Positions 11,585-30,332 of a stretch of DNA of 64,000 bases are shown here, piece after piece (within the stretch, counting starts at the first letter, position 1; each line of letters begins with the position of its first letter). The notes beneath the pieces are model-generated. The model searched no databases. It was not told the origin of the DNA and worked only from the letters and a program-made list of their open reading frames with translations. The position numbers and the translations under genes are program-made. This DNA comes from Rhodanobacter thiooxydans (GTDB lineage: Bacteria > Pseudomonadota > Gammaproteobacteria > Xanthomonadales > Rhodanobacteraceae): the NCBI RefSeq assembly GCF_021545845.1, contig NZ_CP088923.1, positions 1 through 64,000 of the forward strand, given 5' to 3'.

Positions 11585-12229
11585 TCAGTCGCCGCTGGCA
11601 AGCGTGCCGAGGCGGATCCGCCGCTCGCCGCCGCGCCAGGCCAGCGCGCCGACCAGGCCATGGTCGAGCGCCAGCCGCTGCAGTTGCCAGGCGTCGGCGT
11701 CGTCGCCCTGCAGCCGCCGCAGTTGCAGCTGCCCCCCCACACTGGTGATGCTGAGCCGATGCAGGCCGTACGCGAGGCCGCGGCCCAGCGCCTTCAGCAC
11801 CGCTTCCTTGGCGGTCCACAGTTCGAGGAAGGCGACGCTGCGCTCGGCCTGCGGCAGCGCCGCCAGTACTGCCGCCTCCTCGGCGCTGAAGAAGCGCCGG
11901 GCGAGCTCCACGGCGTGCTGGCGCGGGCGCAGGCATTCGAGGTCGATCCCCGGTGCGACGTGCCGGGCCACCGCGACCAGGGCATGGTCGCCACTGTGCG
12001 ACCAGTTGAAGTCGAGCGAGGAATCCAGCCCGGCGGCGAGCGCGGGGCGGCCATGTTCGCCTTCGCGCAGCAGCACCCGCTCCGCCGTGGTGCCAAGATA
12101 GGCGGCCAGCAGCGTGCACAGCGGGGCGCGCCCGCCCGAGCGCCGGTAGTCCAGCCGCCACACGTGAATCTCGTCATCGCGCAGGCGCTCTGCTACGTTG
12201 GCGAGTGTCGATACGGGCGCGGTGATCAT
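11585..12229 (-). CDS. Sfp/HetI-type 4'-phosphopantetheinyl transferase
   Basis: Transfers phosphopantetheine from CoA onto the conserved serine of acyl or peptidyl carrier proteins. The 214-residue protein has the Sfp-family signatures GIDLE at 94-98 (Mg-binding acidic residues) and [12 protein letters not shown] at 138-149, plus the [13 protein letters not shown] motif. It is about twice the size of AcpS. In E. coli acpS lies next to pdxJ; here a long-type enzyme occupies the same neighbourhood. In Xanthomonas a HetI/Sfp-type enzyme serves primary ACP activation, which may also be true here. ATG at 12229; the next gene is divergent. Confidence 0.88.
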   Translation of the reverse strand: MITAPVSTLANVAERLRDDEIHVWRLDYRRSGGRAPLCTLLAAYLGTTAERVLLREGEHGRPALAAGLDSSLDFNWSHSGDHALVAVARHVAPGIDLECLRPRQHAVELARRFFSAEEAAVLAALPQAERSVAFLELWTAKEAVLKALGRGLAYGLHRLSITSVGGQLQLRRLQGDDADAWQLQRLALDHGLVGALAWRGGERRIRLGTLASGD

Positions 12230-12306
12230 CCGCGCATGGTGCCGCTGGTGCTGCCATGGCACAAGCGCGGGCGCGCCCGTCGATGGTCCGGCCGGGAGAA
12301 GGTGAC

Positions 12307-15300
12307 TTGATTCAAGGGTGGCTGCTGCTGCTGGTGTCGCTGCTGTATGTCGGGCTGCTGTTCGTGGTGGCCTACACCGGCGACCGCCGGCCGCTGTACC
12401 CGCGTCAGCCACGGCTGCGGCCGATCGTCTACAGCCTGGCGCTGGCGGTGTACTGCTCGTCATGGACGTTCTACGGCGCGGTCGGCACCGCCGCGCGCGA
12501 CGGCCTGGCCTACCTGCCGATCTACCTCGGCCCGATCCTGCTGTTTGTGTTCGGCTACGGCCTGCTGCGCCGGCTGGTGCAGACGGTGAGGCAACGCAAC
12601 ATCACCTCGATCGCCGACTTCATCGGCGCGCGCTTCGGCAAGTCGCACGGGCTGGCCGCGCTGGTGGCGGTGATCGCGGTGGTCGCGGTGGTCCCTTACA
12701 TCGCGCTGCAGTTCAAGGCGGTGGCGATGTCGTACGGCGTGCTCGGCGGAGTCAGGTACGGCATGGTCACGGCGGGCGGCGTCGACAGCGCGCTGTGGTG
12801 CGCGGTGCTGCTGGCGGTGTTCGCGATCCTGTTCGGCACGCGCAGCATCGACGCGACCGAACACCATCACGGCATGATGCTGGCGATCGCGCTGGAGTCG
12901 TTGATCAAGCTGCTCGCCTTCATGGCGCTGGCCGGTTACGCGCTGTGGCAGGGGCCGGGGCTGGCCGAGACGGTGCAGCGGCCGGTGGCCCAGCTCAGCC
13001 ACGGTCTGTCGCCAGGCTTCCTCGCACAGACCATGCTGGCGTTCAGCGCCATGTTCTGCCTGCCGCGGCAATTCCAGATCGGCATGGTCGAGTGCGAGGA
13101 TACCGGCGACCTCACCCGTGCGCGCTGGATGGTGCCGCTGTACCTGGTCATCGTCAGCGTGGCGGTGTTGCCGATCGTGGCGGCCGGCGCGCACATGCCG
13201 CTACTGCGCGACGGCACCGCCGACGCCTGGGTGCTGACCCTGCCGATGGCCCACGGCGACCGCGGCATGGCGCTGCTGGCTTTCATCGGCGGTTTCTCGG
13301 CGGCCACCGGCATGGTGATCGTGGCCTCGGTGGCGCTGTCCACGATGATCAGCAACGACCTGGTGATGCCGGCGCTGCTGCGCATCCACGCGCTGCGGCT
13401 GGAACAGCGCAGCGACCTGTCACAACTGGTGCTGGGCGTGCGCCGGGTGGCGATCGTGCTGCTGGCAGCGATGGCCTACGTTTACTACCGCGTCGCCGCC
13501 AACGCCGAGAACCTGGCAGCGACCGGCCTGCTGGCGTTCGCCGCGGTGGCGCAGTTCGCGCCGGCGCTGATCGCCGCGCTGTACTGGCGCGGGGCCAGTC
13601 GTCGCGGCGTGATCGTCGGCCTGGCCGGCGGCTTCGCGGTGTGGCTGTATACCCTGCTGCTGCCGGCGCTGATCCGCTCGGACGACTGGCTGCGGCAAGG
13701 CCCGTTCGGTTGGGATTGGCTGCGCCCGCAGGCACTGTTCCACCTGAGCGGCTGGGACCCGGTGATGCACGGCACGTTCTGGTCGCTGCTGGTGAACGTG
13801 GGCTGCCTGGTGTTCGTGTCGCTGCGGCTGCGGCCGAGCCTGGAAGAGCGCCTGCACGCGGCGGTGTTCATGGATGCCGACCCGGCCAGCCGTGGCGGTA
13901 GCGGCGACTGGCGCGGTCGCGTGGCGGTGGCCGACCTGCGCACCATCGCCGAGCGCATCGTGGGCGAGCGCAGCAGTGCGCGCGCCTTCGACGAGTACGC
14001 CCAGCGGCGCAGCAAGCCGCTGCTGGCCGGCGAGGCGGCCGACCGCGCGCTGATCCAGTACACCGAGCGCCTGCTCGCCTCGGCGGTGGGCGCGGCCAAT
14101 GCGCGGCGCATCCTGATCAGCGCCCTGTCCGGCAGCGGCCTGGACCTGGCCGAGTCGATGGCGCTGCTGGACGAGGCGTCGCAGGAACTGCGCTTCAATC
14201 GCGAGCTGCTGTCCACCACGCTGGAAAACGTCTCGCAGGGGATCAGCGTGGTCGACGCGCGCATGCACCTGGTGGCGTGGAATCGGCGCTACCTGGAGCT
14301 GTTCGATTACCCCGACGGCATGGTGCACGTGGGCGTGCCGGTGGCCGAGCTGATCCGCTGGAACGCCGAGCGTGGCGAGTGCGGCCCGGGCGAGGTCGAA
14401 GCGCACGTGGCCAAGCGCATCCAGTACATGCAGGCCGGCTCGACCCATCTGTTCCAGCGCGTGCGCCCGGATGGCACGGTGATCGAGCTGCGCGGCCGCG
14501 CGCTGCCGGGTGGCGGCTACGTCACCACCTACACCGACGTCACCGCGTACAAGCACGCCGAGCAGGCGCTGATCGAGGTGAACGAGACGCTGGAGCAGCG
14601 CGTGGAGCAGCGCACCGCCGAACTGTCCGAGGCGCTAGTTGCCACCGCGCAGGCGCGCCGCGCGGCGGAAACGGCGAACATCTCCAAGACGCGCTTCCTC
14701 GCCGCCGCCAGCCACGACCTGCTGCAGCCGCTGAACGCAGCGCGCTTGTTCACCTCGGCGCTGCGCCAGCATCCCGGACTGGACGTCGAGGCCAGCGGGC
14801 TGGCCGAGCGCATCGACGCCTCGTTCAGCGCCGCCGAGGATCTGCTCGACGCGCTGCTGGACGTCTCGCGGCTGGACGCCGGCAGCTACCATCCCGAAGT
14901 CGGCGCGTTCGCACTGGCCGAGCTGTTCGATTCGCTGAAAGCACAGTTTGCGGTGATCGCCGAACGTCGCGGGCTGCGCCTGCGCATGGTGCCCACCGGC
15001 CTGGCGGTGCGCAGCGACCCGCAGCTGCTGCGCCGGATCCTGCAGAACTTCCTCTCCAACGCGCTGCGCTACACCAGCAAGGGCGGCGTGCTGCTGGGCG
15101 CGCGGCGAGTGGGTGCGGACAAGGTGCGCATCGAGGTGTGGGACTCCGGCCCGGGCATCGCGCCGGAACAGCGCGCGCGCATCTTCGACGAATTCCAGCG
15201 GCTGGAGCAGCCCTCGCCGTGGGGCGAGAAGGGGCTGGGCCTGGGGCTTTCGATCTGCGATCGCCTGTCCTGCATCCTCGGTCATCAGCTCGACCTGCAT

Positions 15301-15789
15301 TCGCGGGTCGAGCATGGCAGCTGTTTTGCGGTGACGGTGCCGCGCAACGAGGCGGTGTCGGTGCGTCGCCAGCGCGTGCAGCGCGGCGGCACCGACAAGC
15401 AGCTGCCGTTGACCGTGCTATGCCTGGACAACGACGCCAGTATCCTCGATGGCATGCGCGCCCTGCTCAGCCGCTGGGGCGTCGACTGCCGCACCGCGCT
15501 GGACGTGGCGCAGGCCCGCGTCGAACTGAGGCGCGGGCCGATCGACCTGGTGCTGGCCGACTATCACCTGGCCGATGGCGTCGATGGCCTGCAGGCGCTG
15601 CAGCAGCTGCGCGATGCGCTGGGCGAGCTGCCGCCGGTGGCGATGATCACCGCCGACGGCAGCAGCGAACTGAAACAGCGTGCGCGGGCGCGCGGTTATC
15701 CGGTGCTGCACAAGCCGGTACGCCCGGCTGCCTTGCGCGCCCTGCTGACCGCGCTGGTGCGCCGGCAGGGCGAGGACCGGTCAGCCTGA
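12307..15789 (+). CDS. SLC5-type hybrid histidine kinase (CrbS/MxtR-like)
   Basis: A 1160-residue membrane sensor kinase. The N-terminal half (about 1-510) is a PutP-like sodium:solute symporter domain with about 13 hydrophobic segments. A STAC-like linker (about 538-625), a PAS domain (about 640-745), a dimerisation domain with phosphoacceptor His803 ([10 protein letters not shown]), a HATPase domain ([16 protein letters not shown]) and a C-terminal receiver with Asp1085 follow. This is the layout of CrbS/MxtR, which with CrbR/ErdR controls acetyl-CoA synthetase. A matching regulator and acs lie 6-12 kb downstream on the other strand. I chose TTG 12307 (GGGAG, 8 nt upstream); ATG 12256 would add 17 residues. 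The acetate role is inference. Confidence 0.85.
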   Translation: MIQGWLLLLVSLLYVGLLFVVAYTGDRRPLYPRQPRLRPIVYSLALAVYCSSWTFYGAVGTAARDGLAYLPIYLGPILLFVFGYGLLRRLVQTVRQRNITSIADFIGARFGKSHGLAALVAVIAVVAVVPYIALQFKAVAMSYGVLGGVRYGMVTAGGVDSALWCAVLLAVFAILFGTRSIDATEHHHGMMLAIALESLIKLLAFMALAGYALWQGPGLAETVQRPVAQLSHGLSPGFLAQTMLAFSAMFCLPRQFQIGMVECEDTGDLTRARWMVPLYLVIVSVAVLPIVAAGAHMPLLRDGTADAWVLTLPMAHGDRGMALLAFIGGFSAATGMVIVASVALSTMISNDLVMPALLRIHALRLEQRSDLSQLVLGVRRVAIVLLAAMAYVYYRVAANAENLAATGLLAFAAVAQFAPALIAALYWRGASRRGVIVGLAGGFAVWLYTLLLPALIRSDDWLRQGPFGWDWLRPQALFHLSGWDPVMHGTFWSLLVNVGCLVFVSLRLRPSLEERLHAAVFMDADPASRGGSGDWRGRVAVADLRTIAERIVGERSSARAFDEYAQRRSKPLLAGEAADRALIQYTERLLASAVGAANARRILISALSGSGLDLAESMALLDEASQELRFNRELLSTTLENVSQGISVVDARMHLVAWNRRYLELFDYPDGMVHVGVPVAELIRWNAERGECGPGEVEAHVAKRIQYMQAGSTHLFQRVRPDGTVIELRGRALPGGGYVTTYTDVTAYKHAEQALIEVNETLEQRVEQRTAELSEALVATAQARRAAETANISKTRFLAAASHDLLQPLNAARLFTSALRQHPGLDVEASGLAERIDASFSAAEDLLDALLDVSRLDAGSYHPEVGAFALAELFDSLKAQFAVIAERRGLRLRMVPTGLAVRSDPQLLRRILQNFLSNALRYTSKGGVLLGARRVGADKVRIEVWDSGPGIAPEQRARIFDEFQRLEQPSPWGEKGLGLGLSICDRLSCILGHQLDLHSRVEHGSCFAVTVPRNEAVSVRRQRVQRGGTDKQLPLTVLCLDNDASILDGMRALLSRWGVDCRTALDVAQARVELRRGPIDLVLADYHLADGVDGLQALQQLRDALGELPPVAMITADGSSELKQRARARGYPVLHKPVRPAALRALLTALVRRQGEDRSA

Positions 15790-15796
15790 GCCGCGA

Positions 15797-17260
<1,464 letters not shown>

Positions 17261-17280
17261 CTGTGCGGTTCCTCGTGGAC

Positions 17281-21984
<4,704 letters not shown>

Positions 21985-22013
21985 GTTCTTTACTCCCGGT
22001 ATGGGGAGGATCG

Positions 22014-22043
22014 ACTATAGTGCGCCGCAACAAAAGAAAGCAA
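22014..22043 (-). promoter_or_regulatory. Candidate gltBD promoter
   Basis: On the minus strand, TTGCTT (22043-22038) and TATAGT (22019-22014) are separated by 18 nt, within an AT-rich stretch about 30 nt upstream of the gltB start. A plausible sigma-70 promoter, not tested. The rest of the spacer to the next gene (to 22205) is GC-rich and shows nothing else. Confidence 0.5.
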
Positions 22044-22205
22044 GAAAATCAAATGGCCGTATATAAGGCTGATTGCGCGAAGCAGGCGGGCGCGGTTCGC
22101 CGGCACGACGGAAGCGGCGGCCAGACCGCGTCAGGATGGCGTTGGACGTGGCCTGGCGGTGACCGGACGGCGGATGCGCCGGGTTGGCCGGCTGCCTGAA
22201 TGGGA

Positions 22206-22877
22206 TCAGTCGGAGTCGTCCGGCATAGCCGGCAGGCCTTCCTGGTCGACCGCCAGCTGGCTGGCGAGCAGCGCGACCTGGGTGCGGTTGTTGACCCCGA
22301 GCTTGCGCATGATCGCGGTCATGTGTGCCTTCACCGTGGCCTCGGAGACGCCCAGCTCCCAGGCGATCTGCTTGTTCAGCAGGCCCTCGGCGATCATCGT
22401 CATCACGCGGAACTGCTGCGGCGTCAGCGCGGCGACCTGCGCGGCGGCGGCGGCTTCGTCGGGCCTCAGTTCGCCGGGGCCGCCGAGCAGGGCCGGTGGC
22501 AGCCACACATCGCCGTCGAGCACGGCGCGGATCGCCGCCACGATGTCGGTACCGGCGGTGGACTTGGGGATGTACGCCGAGGCGCCGTGCGCCAGCGCGC
22601 GGCGCGCCACCTGTGCCTCCTCGTGACCGGACACCACGATGGTCGGCAGCCCGGGATACTGGCCACGGATGTGTGCCAGCGCCGAATAGCCGCGCGCGCC
22701 GGGCATGTGCAGGTCCAGCAGCAGCAGTTCGGCGTCGGGGAACTGCTCGATCAGGCCGAGCAACGCGTGCACGCTGTCAGCGTTGTGCACGCGCGCCTGC
22801 GGCACCGCCGTCAGCACGGCGCGCTGCAGCGCGTCGCGGAACAGCGGATGGTCGTCGGCGATCAGGATGTCGGTCAT
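22206..22877 (-). CDS. NarL/FixJ-type response regulator (CrbR/ErdR-like)
   Basis: A 223-residue regulator with an N-terminal receiver domain (acidic pocket ADDH at 7-10, phosphoacceptor Asp55 in LLLDLHMPG, Lys at the usual beta5 site in YIPKS) and a C-terminal LuxR-type helix-turn-helix (LTPQQFRVMTMIAEGLLNKQIA, SEATVKAHMTAIMRKL). It lies directly downstream of acs on the same strand. In Vibrio and Pseudomonas the CrbR/ErdR regulator paired with an SLC5-type kinase activates acs; adjacency supports the same role here, though that is inference. A repeat lies in the 82-nt gap to acs. Confidence 0.9.
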   Translation of the reverse strand: MTDILIADDHPLFRDALQRAVLTAVPQARVHNADSVHALLGLIEQFPDAELLLLDLHMPGARGYSALAHIRGQYPGLPTIVVSGHEEAQVARRALAHGASAYIPKSTAGTDIVAAIRAVLDGDVWLPPALLGGPGELRPDEAAAAAQVAALTPQQFRVMTMIAEGLLNKQIAWELGVSEATVKAHMTAIMRKLGVNNRTQVALLASQLAVDQEGLPAMPDDSD

Positions 22878-22881
22878 GGCC

Positions 22882-22954
22882 GGGATCCGGGATTGGGGAT
22901 TCGAGATTCGGAAGAGCGGCTTTTGCGTATCCCGAATCCCGTCTCCCGGATCCC
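22882..22954. repeat. GAATCCC-rich inverted repeat, copy 1
   Basis: Perfect outer arms GGGATCCGGGA (22882-22892) and TCCCGGATCCC (22944-22954) enclose GGATTC-type units on the left and CCGAATCCCG units on the right. The inner core CTTTTGCGTATCCCGAATCC (about 22920-22939) recurs at 25098-25140 (reverse) and 59478-59520. It fills most of the gap between the response regulator and acs. Confidence 0.75.
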
Positions 22955-22959
22955 GTCGC

Positions 22960-24900
<1,941 letters not shown>

Positions 24901-25035
24901 GGCTGGGCTCCTGCTGGCTCGCATGGAAGATGGCAACGGGGATACCGCGGCAGACGCAAGCAAGCGCCCGGCGGCGTGCATGCTTCGAGTGTAGCCCGAT
25001 CGCCGTGGAGGTGGCGTCGCGCCGCCGTCTCGACT

Positions 25036-25054
25036 TTGGTCGAAGTTCGACCAA
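25036..25054. promoter_or_regulatory. Palindromic candidate operator upstream of acs
   Basis: Perfect inverted repeat TTGGTCGAA-G-TTCGACCAA, 136-154 nt upstream of the acs start codon. Its symmetry and position suit binding by a dimeric activator such as the adjacent NarL-type regulator. Which protein binds it is inference. Confidence 0.45.
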
Positions 25055-25097
25055 TGGCGAATAGTCGCTCGCGCCGCAGCATGGCCATGCTCGAAGT

Positions 25098-25140
25098 GCC
25101 GGGATTCGGGATGGAGGATTCGGGATACGCCAAAAGCGCC
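25098..25140. repeat. GAATCCC-rich repeat, copy 2 (reverse orientation)
   Basis: Contains CCGGGATTCGGGAT and GGATTCGGGATACGCC followed by AAAAGCGC, the reverse complement of the core in copies 1 and 3. It lies between acs and the porin gene. Confidence 0.65.
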
Positions 25141-25246
25141 CGCAGTCCGGATTCCACTGAAACCCGCTTCCGACAAGCCTTCAAAAACAGCCGATGGAGT
25201 TGCCGACGAGCAGCCCATCCCATCGAACCTCTGGGGAGACGCACGC

Positions 25247-26629
25247 ATGAGCCAACGACCTACCCATCGTTATTCCGCGCTTGCCTTGAGCATGGCTTGC
25301 GCGCTGATGCTTCCGCTGGCCGGCCACGCGCAGAACAACGCGCGCGAGCAGCAACTCGAACAGCGCGTGGCGCAGCTCGAGCAGCAGTTGAACGAGTTGA
25401 AGGCAATGATCCAGGCGCAGAAGGCTGCGCCCGCCCAGCCCGCGTCGCAGACGGTGCCTGCGCAGAACGTGGCGGCGGCCCCGGCGACACCGGTGTTCAG
25501 CAGCGCGCCGGGCGTGTCGGTGGCGCTGCACGGCTTCGTCAGCGCCAGCGCATTCAGCCAGAACAGGAGCTTCACCTACGGCAACGGCCAGAACGCGCTG
25601 TTCCCGATTCCCGGCTCGAAGGGCTCGCTGTCCGGCGTCGACGTGCGCAACACGCGCTTCTGGCTCGACTTCAAGGGCGCCAAGTTCGCCGGCAACTGGA
25701 GCGGCGGCGGGCGCATCGAGATGGACTTGTTCGGCGGCTTCAACGGCACCGGCGCGTACAGCCAGCAGCAGCCGAACCCGCGCCTGCGCCAGGCCTACAT
25801 GGACCTGACCAACCCGGAGACCGGCACCACGGTGCGCATCGGCCAGCAGTGGGACCTGATGTTCCCGGTCGACGGCTCGCCCACCTCGCTGGCGCACATC
25901 GCATTCCCGCTCGGCTTCGGCTCCGGTTATGGCGGCTGGCGCTTCCCTGGCGTGGTGGTGATGCAGGACCTCAATCACGGCAGCACCGGCGCACAGTGGC
26001 GGCTGGATGTGGGCGCGTTCGAAGGCACCTGGAACGGACCCGGCAACAACGTCAACTACCTCACCGCAGGCAGCGCTGGTTTCCGCCCGCAGGTGGAGGC
26101 ACGCTTGCACGTGCAGGACAAGACCTGGCTGGCATACTTCGCCGCGCACTACAGCAAGGTCGATCTGCGCGGCGTGGGCGGCACCGCGCCGACGCCGATC
26201 AAGTCCGACGTCAAGAGCGTCGGCTACGAGATCGGCGGCCAGTGGAAGCCCGGCCCGTGGACATTCAAGGGGCTGGCCTACGCCGGCAATGGCCTCGGCG
26301 AGATCTTCGGCGCGATGTCGCAGTTCGGCGACATCAGCGAACGCGGCGGCTTCGTGCAGGCGGGTTACAGCTTCACGCCGAACTGGAGCCTGTACGCGTT
26401 CTACGCCTACAACAAACCCGACACCAAGGACGTGATCGCCTGGATGGGCCACGGCTCGACCGGCTTGCTGCGCAACCGGCAGGCGGCGCTGAGCCTGCAG
26501 TACACCGCCGGGTCGTATGACCTCAGCGCCGAATGGATGCACAACAAGCTCGACTCCACCAGCAACGGCGTGGATCGCAAGACCACCACCGGCAACCAGT
26601 TCAGCCTCAACGCGCTTTATCGCTTCTGA
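25247..26629 (+). CDS. Outer-membrane porin with N-terminal coiled coil
   Basis: A 460-residue protein with a Sec signal peptide (cleavage after about residue 28, AGHA), a Gln/Glu/Leu-rich coiled coil (about 31-60) and an Ala/Pro linker. The rest is a beta-barrel with alternating aromatic strands that ends in Phe (ALYRF), the outer-membrane sorting signal. The layout resembles DcaP-like trimeric porins. It is divergent from acs and upstream of an organic-acid-type transporter, so uptake of a small carboxylate is likely; the substrate is inferred. Confidence 0.85.
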   Translation: MSQRPTHRYSALALSMACALMLPLAGHAQNNAREQQLEQRVAQLEQQLNELKAMIQAQKAAPAQPASQTVPAQNVAAAPATPVFSSAPGVSVALHGFVSASAFSQNRSFTYGNGQNALFPIPGSKGSLSGVDVRNTRFWLDFKGAKFAGNWSGGGRIEMDLFGGFNGTGAYSQQQPNPRLRQAYMDLTNPETGTTVRIGQQWDLMFPVDGSPTSLAHIAFPLGFGSGYGGWRFPGVVVMQDLNHGSTGAQWRLDVGAFEGTWNGPGNNVNYLTAGSAGFRPQVEARLHVQDKTWLAYFAAHYSKVDLRGVGGTAPTPIKSDVKSVGYEIGGQWKPGPWTFKGLAYAGNGLGEIFGAMSQFGDISERGGFVQAGYSFTPNWSLYAFYAYNKPDTKDVIAWMGHGSTGLLRNRQAALSLQYTAGSYDLSAEWMHNKLDSTSNGVDRKTTTGNQFSLNALYRF

Positions 26630-26634
26630 AAGTC

Positions 26635-26663
26635 GCGGCGGCGTGCCACGTGCACGCCGCCGC
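26635..26663 (+). other. Strong hairpin after the porin gene
   Basis: Perfect 12-bp GC stem GCGGCGGCGTGC and its complement (26635-26646 and 26652-26663) with loop CACGT, starting 6 nt after the porin stop. No T-tract follows, so it may limit readthrough or protect the porin mRNA end. A second, weaker hairpin (TCTCCCCAGG...CCTGGGAGA) lies at about 26737-26758 before the transporter. Confidence 0.6.
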
Positions 26664-26789
26664 TGATCACCTCCCGTCGCATCGGGAGCATGACGGGGTG
26701 CGGTCCGGTAGGAGGGACGAATCGCATCTCCCCATTTCTCCCCAGGCTTCCTGGGAGAGGCATCTCACTATCTCGGGAGGGGAAACACC

Positions 26790-28460
26790 ATGGCCACAAC
26801 AGCCATCGACGCCATTGGCGGCAATGCCAGCGGCAAGCTCGACGTCAGCCACAAGCGGGTGATCCTGGCGTCCAGCCTGGGCACCGTGTTCGAGTGGTAC
26901 GACTTCTACCTGTACGGCTCGCTCGCCGTGATCATCGGCCACCAGTTCTTCTCGGGGTTGAATGAAGCGAGCCAGCTGGTGTTCGCCCTGCTCGCGTTCG
27001 CCGCCGGCTTCGCGGTGCGTCCGTTCGGTGCGCTGGTGTTCGGCCGGGTCGGTGACCTGGTTGGGCGCAAGTACACCTTCCTGATCACCATTGTGATCAT
27101 GGGCCTGTCCACCTTCTTCGTCGGCCTGCTGCCCAGTTACGGCTCGATCGGCGTGGCGGCGCCGGTGATCCTGATCGCGCTGCGCATGCTGCAGGGCCTG
27201 GCGCTGGGCGGCGAGTACGGCGGTGCCGCCACCTACGTGGCCGAGCATGCCCCGCCGGGCAAGCGCGGCCTGTACACCAGCTTCATCCAGATCACCGCCA
27301 CCTTCGGCCTGTTCCTGTCGCTGCTGGTGATCCTGGGCTGCAAGTGGCTGCTCGGCGACAAGTTCAACGACTGGGGCTGGCGCATCCCGTTCCTGCTGTC
27401 CTCGCTGCTGCTGGCGGTCTCGGTGTACATCCGCATGCAGCTGGCGGAGTCGCCGGTGTTCGAGCAGATGAAGGAAGAGGGCAAGACCTCGAAGGCGCCG
27501 CTGACCGAGTCGTTCGCGCGCTGGGGCAACCTCAAGCTGGTGATCCTGGCCCTGCTCGGCGCCACCGCCGGCCAGGCCGTGGTGTGGTACTGCGGCCAGT
27601 TCTACGCGATGTACTTCCTCGGCAGCACGCTGAAGATCGACGCCACCACCACCCAGTTGCTGATCGCCGCGGCACTGCTGATTGGCACGCCGTTCTTTGT
27701 GTTCTTCGGCTGGCTGTCGGACAAGATCGGCCGTAAGCCGGTGGTGCTGGCCGGCTGCCTGCTCGCCGCGCTGACCTACTTCCCGATCTTCAAGGGGCTC
27801 ACCCACTACGGCAATCCGGCGATCGAGGCGGCCAGCGTGGCAGCGCCGGTCAAGGTGCAGGCCGATCCCGCCGGCTGCAGCGTGCAGATCGACCTGATCG
27901 GCAAGAAGGTGTTCACCAGCTCCTGCGACGTGGCCAAGAGCTATCTGGCCAAGCGCGGCGTACCGTACGAGAACGTGGCCGCGGCGCCGGGCACGGTGGC
28001 GGTGGTCTCGGTTGGCGGTCAGAACTTCACCGCCTTCGAGGGCGGCGCGCTGGCCAAGGCGGACTTCACCGCACAGAGCAAGGCGTTCGGCGACAGCGTG
28101 GGCAAGGCGCTGGCTGCCGCCGGTTATCCGGCCAAGGCCGACCCGGCGCAGACCAACACGCCCATGCTGGTGGTGCTGCTGACCTTGCTGGTGATCTACG
28201 TGACCATGGTCTACGGGCCGATCGCCGCGTGGCTGGTGGAGATGTTCCCCACCCGCATCCGCTACACCTCGATGAGCCTGCCGTACCACATCGGCAACGG
28301 CTGGTTCGGCGGCTTCCTGCCCTCGGTGTCGTTCGGCATCGTGGCGGCCACCGGTAATTTCTACGCCGGCCTGTGGTACCCGGTGGCGATTGCGGCGATG
28401 ACCTTCGTGATCGGCACGCTGTTCGTGCGCGAGACCAAGGACGTCGACCTCAGCGACTGA
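26790..28460 (+). CDS. MHS-family MFS transporter with extracytoplasmic insert
   Basis: A 556-residue major facilitator of the metabolite:H+ symporter (ProP/ShiA-like) family. Family motifs are [13 protein letters not shown] near the N-terminus, [13 protein letters not shown] and [16 protein letters not shown]. Twelve membrane helices are expected. Between helices in the C-terminal half (about residues 335-450) there is an unusual soluble insert of about 115 residues with two cysteines (AGCSV and SSCDV). GGGAGGGGAAA supplies the ribosome site. Together with acs and the porin it suggests uptake of acetate or another carboxylate; the substrate is inferred. Confidence 0.88.
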   Translation: MATTAIDAIGGNASGKLDVSHKRVILASSLGTVFEWYDFYLYGSLAVIIGHQFFSGLNEASQLVFALLAFAAGFAVRPFGALVFGRVGDLVGRKYTFLITIVIMGLSTFFVGLLPSYGSIGVAAPVILIALRMLQGLALGGEYGGAATYVAEHAPPGKRGLYTSFIQITATFGLFLSLLVILGCKWLLGDKFNDWGWRIPFLLSSLLLAVSVYIRMQLAESPVFEQMKEEGKTSKAPLTESFARWGNLKLVILALLGATAGQAVVWYCGQFYAMYFLGSTLKIDATTTQLLIAAALLIGTPFFVFFGWLSDKIGRKPVVLAGCLLAALTYFPIFKGLTHYGNPAIEAASVAAPVKVQADPAGCSVQIDLIGKKVFTSSCDVAKSYLAKRGVPYENVAAAPGTVAVVSVGGQNFTAFEGGALAKADFTAQSKAFGDSVGKALAAAGYPAKADPAQTNTPMLVVLLTLLVIYVTMVYGPIAAWLVEMFPTRIRYTSMSLPYHIGNGWFGGFLPSVSFGIVAATGNFYAGLWYPVAIAAMTFVIGTLFVRETKDVDLSD

Positions 28461-28482
28461 GGGCGGTCGCTGGGACGCGAGG

Positions 28483-28515
28483 AACGCAGCGGCGCCAGCC
28501 GCTGCGTTTTTCTTT
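28483..28515 (+). terminator. Rho-independent terminator after the MHS transporter
   Basis: Perfect 11-bp stem AACGCAGCGGC/GCCGCTGCGTT, loop GCCA, followed by TTTCTTT. It separates the porin-transporter unit from the acyl-CoA synthetase gene. Confidence 0.9.
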
Positions 28516-28587
28516 GGCCGCGACGACCGGCGGCGCCGCTATGCTGGTGTCCGCGCGGCACGCCAGAAAGACCCGAGGAGATCGCGC

Positions 28588-30261
28588 ATGAGCGAGGCAC
28601 CGAGCTACGTCCATGGCGCCAGCGCGCAGCCGCTGCTGGGCGACACCGTGGGTTCACTGATCGACCGCATCGCCGCTGCGCATCCCGGGCGGCCGGCACT
28701 GGTGGTGCGCGCGCAGGGTGTGCGCCTGAGCTATCGCGAGTTCCATGCCGAAGTGGAACGCGTCGCCGCCGGCCTGCTCGCACTGGGCCTGGTGCGCGGC
28801 GACCGCGTCGGCATCTGGTCGCCGAACCGGGCCGAATGGGTGCTGCTGCAGTTTGCCGCGCCGAAGGCCGGGCTGGTGCTGGTCAACATCAATCCGGCCT
28901 ATCGCCTGCACGAGCTGGAGTACTCGCTGAACAAGGTGGGTTGCTGCGCGCTGGTGCTGCCGCGCCACTTCAAGACCTCGCACTACCTGGACATCCTCGC
29001 CGAGCTGGCGCCGGAACTGGCAGTCAGCGCGCCCGGCCAATTGCGCTCGGCGCGACTGCCGACGCTGCGCGAGGTGATCGTGCTCGACGACGAACCGGCG
29101 CCCGGCACGCGCCGCTGGCGGGAGCTGGCGGAACGCGGCGACGCCGCGGCACTGGCGCATCTGCACGCGGCGGAGCACGAGCTGGGTTTCGACGACCCGG
29201 TCAACATCCAGTTCACCTCCGGCACCACCGGCGCGCCGAAGGGCGCCACGCTGACCCACCACAACATCGTCAACAACGGCTGGTTCATCGGCGAGGCGAT
29301 GCGCCTCACCGAGCACGACCGATTGTGCATCCCGGTGCCGTTCTACCACTGCTTCGGCATGGTGCTGGGCAACCTCGCCTGCGTCACCCACGGCGCTTGC
29401 ATGGTGATCCCGGGCGAGGGTTTCGACGCGCTGGCCACGCTGGAAACCGTGGCCGCGGAGAAGTGCACCGGCTTGCATGGCGTGCCGACAATGTTCATTG
29501 CCGAACTGGAGCACCCGCGCTTCGCCGAGTTCGACCTGTCGACCCTGCGTACCGGCATCATGGCCGGCTCGCCGTGCCCGATCGAGGTGATGCGGCGGGT
29601 GGTCGACGAAATGCACCTGGGCGAGATCACCATTGCCTACGGCATGACCGAGACCAGCCCGGTCAGCTTCCAGACCGTGCCGGACGACCCGCTGGAGCGC
29701 CGGGTGGACAGCGTGGGGCGAGTCCATCCGCAGCTGGAGGTGAAACTGGTCGACGAGCGCGGGCGCATCGTGCCGCGCGGCACCCTGGGCGAGCTGTGCA
29801 CGCGCGGTTATTCGGTGATGCTGGGTTACTGGGAAGACACCGAACGCACTCGCGAGGTGATCGACGAGGCGCGCTGGATGCACACCGGCGACCTCGCCAC
29901 GTTGGACGACGATGGCTATTGCCGCATCGTGGGCCGGCTCAAGGACATGATCATCCGCGGCGGCGAGAACATCTCCCCGCGCGAGATCGAGGAGTTCCTC
30001 TACACCTATCCGAAGGTGCTCGACGTGCAGGTGTTCGGCGTGCCCGATGCGAAGTTCGGCGAGCAGGTCTGCGCGTGGATCCGCCTGCGCGAAGGCAGCG
30101 AGGCCAGCGTGGCCGAGATCCAGGATTACTGCTGCCACCACCTCGCCTACTACAAGGTGCCGCATTACGTGCGCTTCGTCGACGCGTTCCCGATGACGGT
30201 GACCGGCAAGGTGCAGAAGTATCTGATGCGCGAGGCGATGGTCGCGGAATTGGGCCTGTAG
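28588..30261 (+). CDS. Acyl-CoA synthetase of the AMP-binding family
   Basis: A 557-residue adenylate-forming enzyme that activates a carboxylic acid to its CoA thioester. The phosphate-binding loop [11 protein letters not shown] is at 209-219, the YGMTETSP motif follows, and the catalytic lysine is Lys541 (TGKVQK). It resembles medium-chain acyl-CoA synthetases (ACSF2-like) rather than Acs; substrate chain length cannot be read from sequence. A GAGGAG-type ribosome site precedes the ATG. The TAG stop lies within the GTAG foot of a REP element. Confidence 0.88.
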   Translation: MSEAPSYVHGASAQPLLGDTVGSLIDRIAAAHPGRPALVVRAQGVRLSYREFHAEVERVAAGLLALGLVRGDRVGIWSPNRAEWVLLQFAAPKAGLVLVNINPAYRLHELEYSLNKVGCCALVLPRHFKTSHYLDILAELAPELAVSAPGQLRSARLPTLREVIVLDDEPAPGTRRWRELAERGDAAALAHLHAAEHELGFDDPVNIQFTSGTTGAPKGATLTHHNIVNNGWFIGEAMRLTEHDRLCIPVPFYHCFGMVLGNLACVTHGACMVIPGEGFDALATLETVAAEKCTGLHGVPTMFIAELEHPRFAEFDLSTLRTGIMAGSPCPIEVMRRVVDEMHLGEITIAYGMTETSPVSFQTVPDDPLERRVDSVGRVHPQLEVKLVDERGRIVPRGTLGELCTRGYSVMLGYWEDTERTREVIDEARWMHTGDLATLDDDGYCRIVGRLKDMIIRGGENISPREIEEFLYTYPKVLDVQVFGVPDAKFGEQVCAWIRLREGSEASVAEIQDYCCHHLAYYKVPHYVRFVDAFPMTVTGKVQKYLMREAMVAELGL

Positions 30262-30330
30262 GAGCGCACCCTGTGCGCGATGTTCTTCGTCACGTGACCG
30301 AAAAGCATCGCGCACAGGGTGCGCTTGTAT
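30258..30330. repeat. REP/GTAG inverted-repeat element
   Basis: Left arm 30258-30282 begins GTAGGAGCGCACC and ends GCGATG; right arm 30306-30330 is its complement except for the outer GTAG foot, which has decayed to TTGTAT. The middle holds the palindrome GTCACGTGAC. The GTAG foot and hairpin arms match REP sequences of the type called SMAG in Stenotrophomonas, mobilised in trans by RAYT transposases. No RAYT gene lies in the window. Confidence 0.8.
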
Positions 30331-30332
30331 GT

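Larger units (their letters stand above)
24901..25246. other. acs-porin divergent intergenic region
   Basis: A 346-nt gene-free stretch that should hold the promoters of both acs and the porin. It contains the acs ribosome site, a perfect 9-1-9 palindrome at 25036-25054 and the second GAATCCC-type repeat at about 25098-25140. I see no convincing sigma-70 promoter and no small gene. Confidence 0.6.

Noticed and set aside
11508..12161. N-terminal extension of pdxJ giving 465 residues
   Set aside because: The extra part is antisense-like sequence overlapping the phosphopantetheinyl transferase in another frame; family members start at the residue encoded at 11507.
24940..24990. Sigma-54-like GG-N10-GC element upstream of acs on the minus strand
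   Set aside because: Only the GG and TTGC cores match; the rest of the -24 motif does not, and such matches are common in GC-rich DNA.
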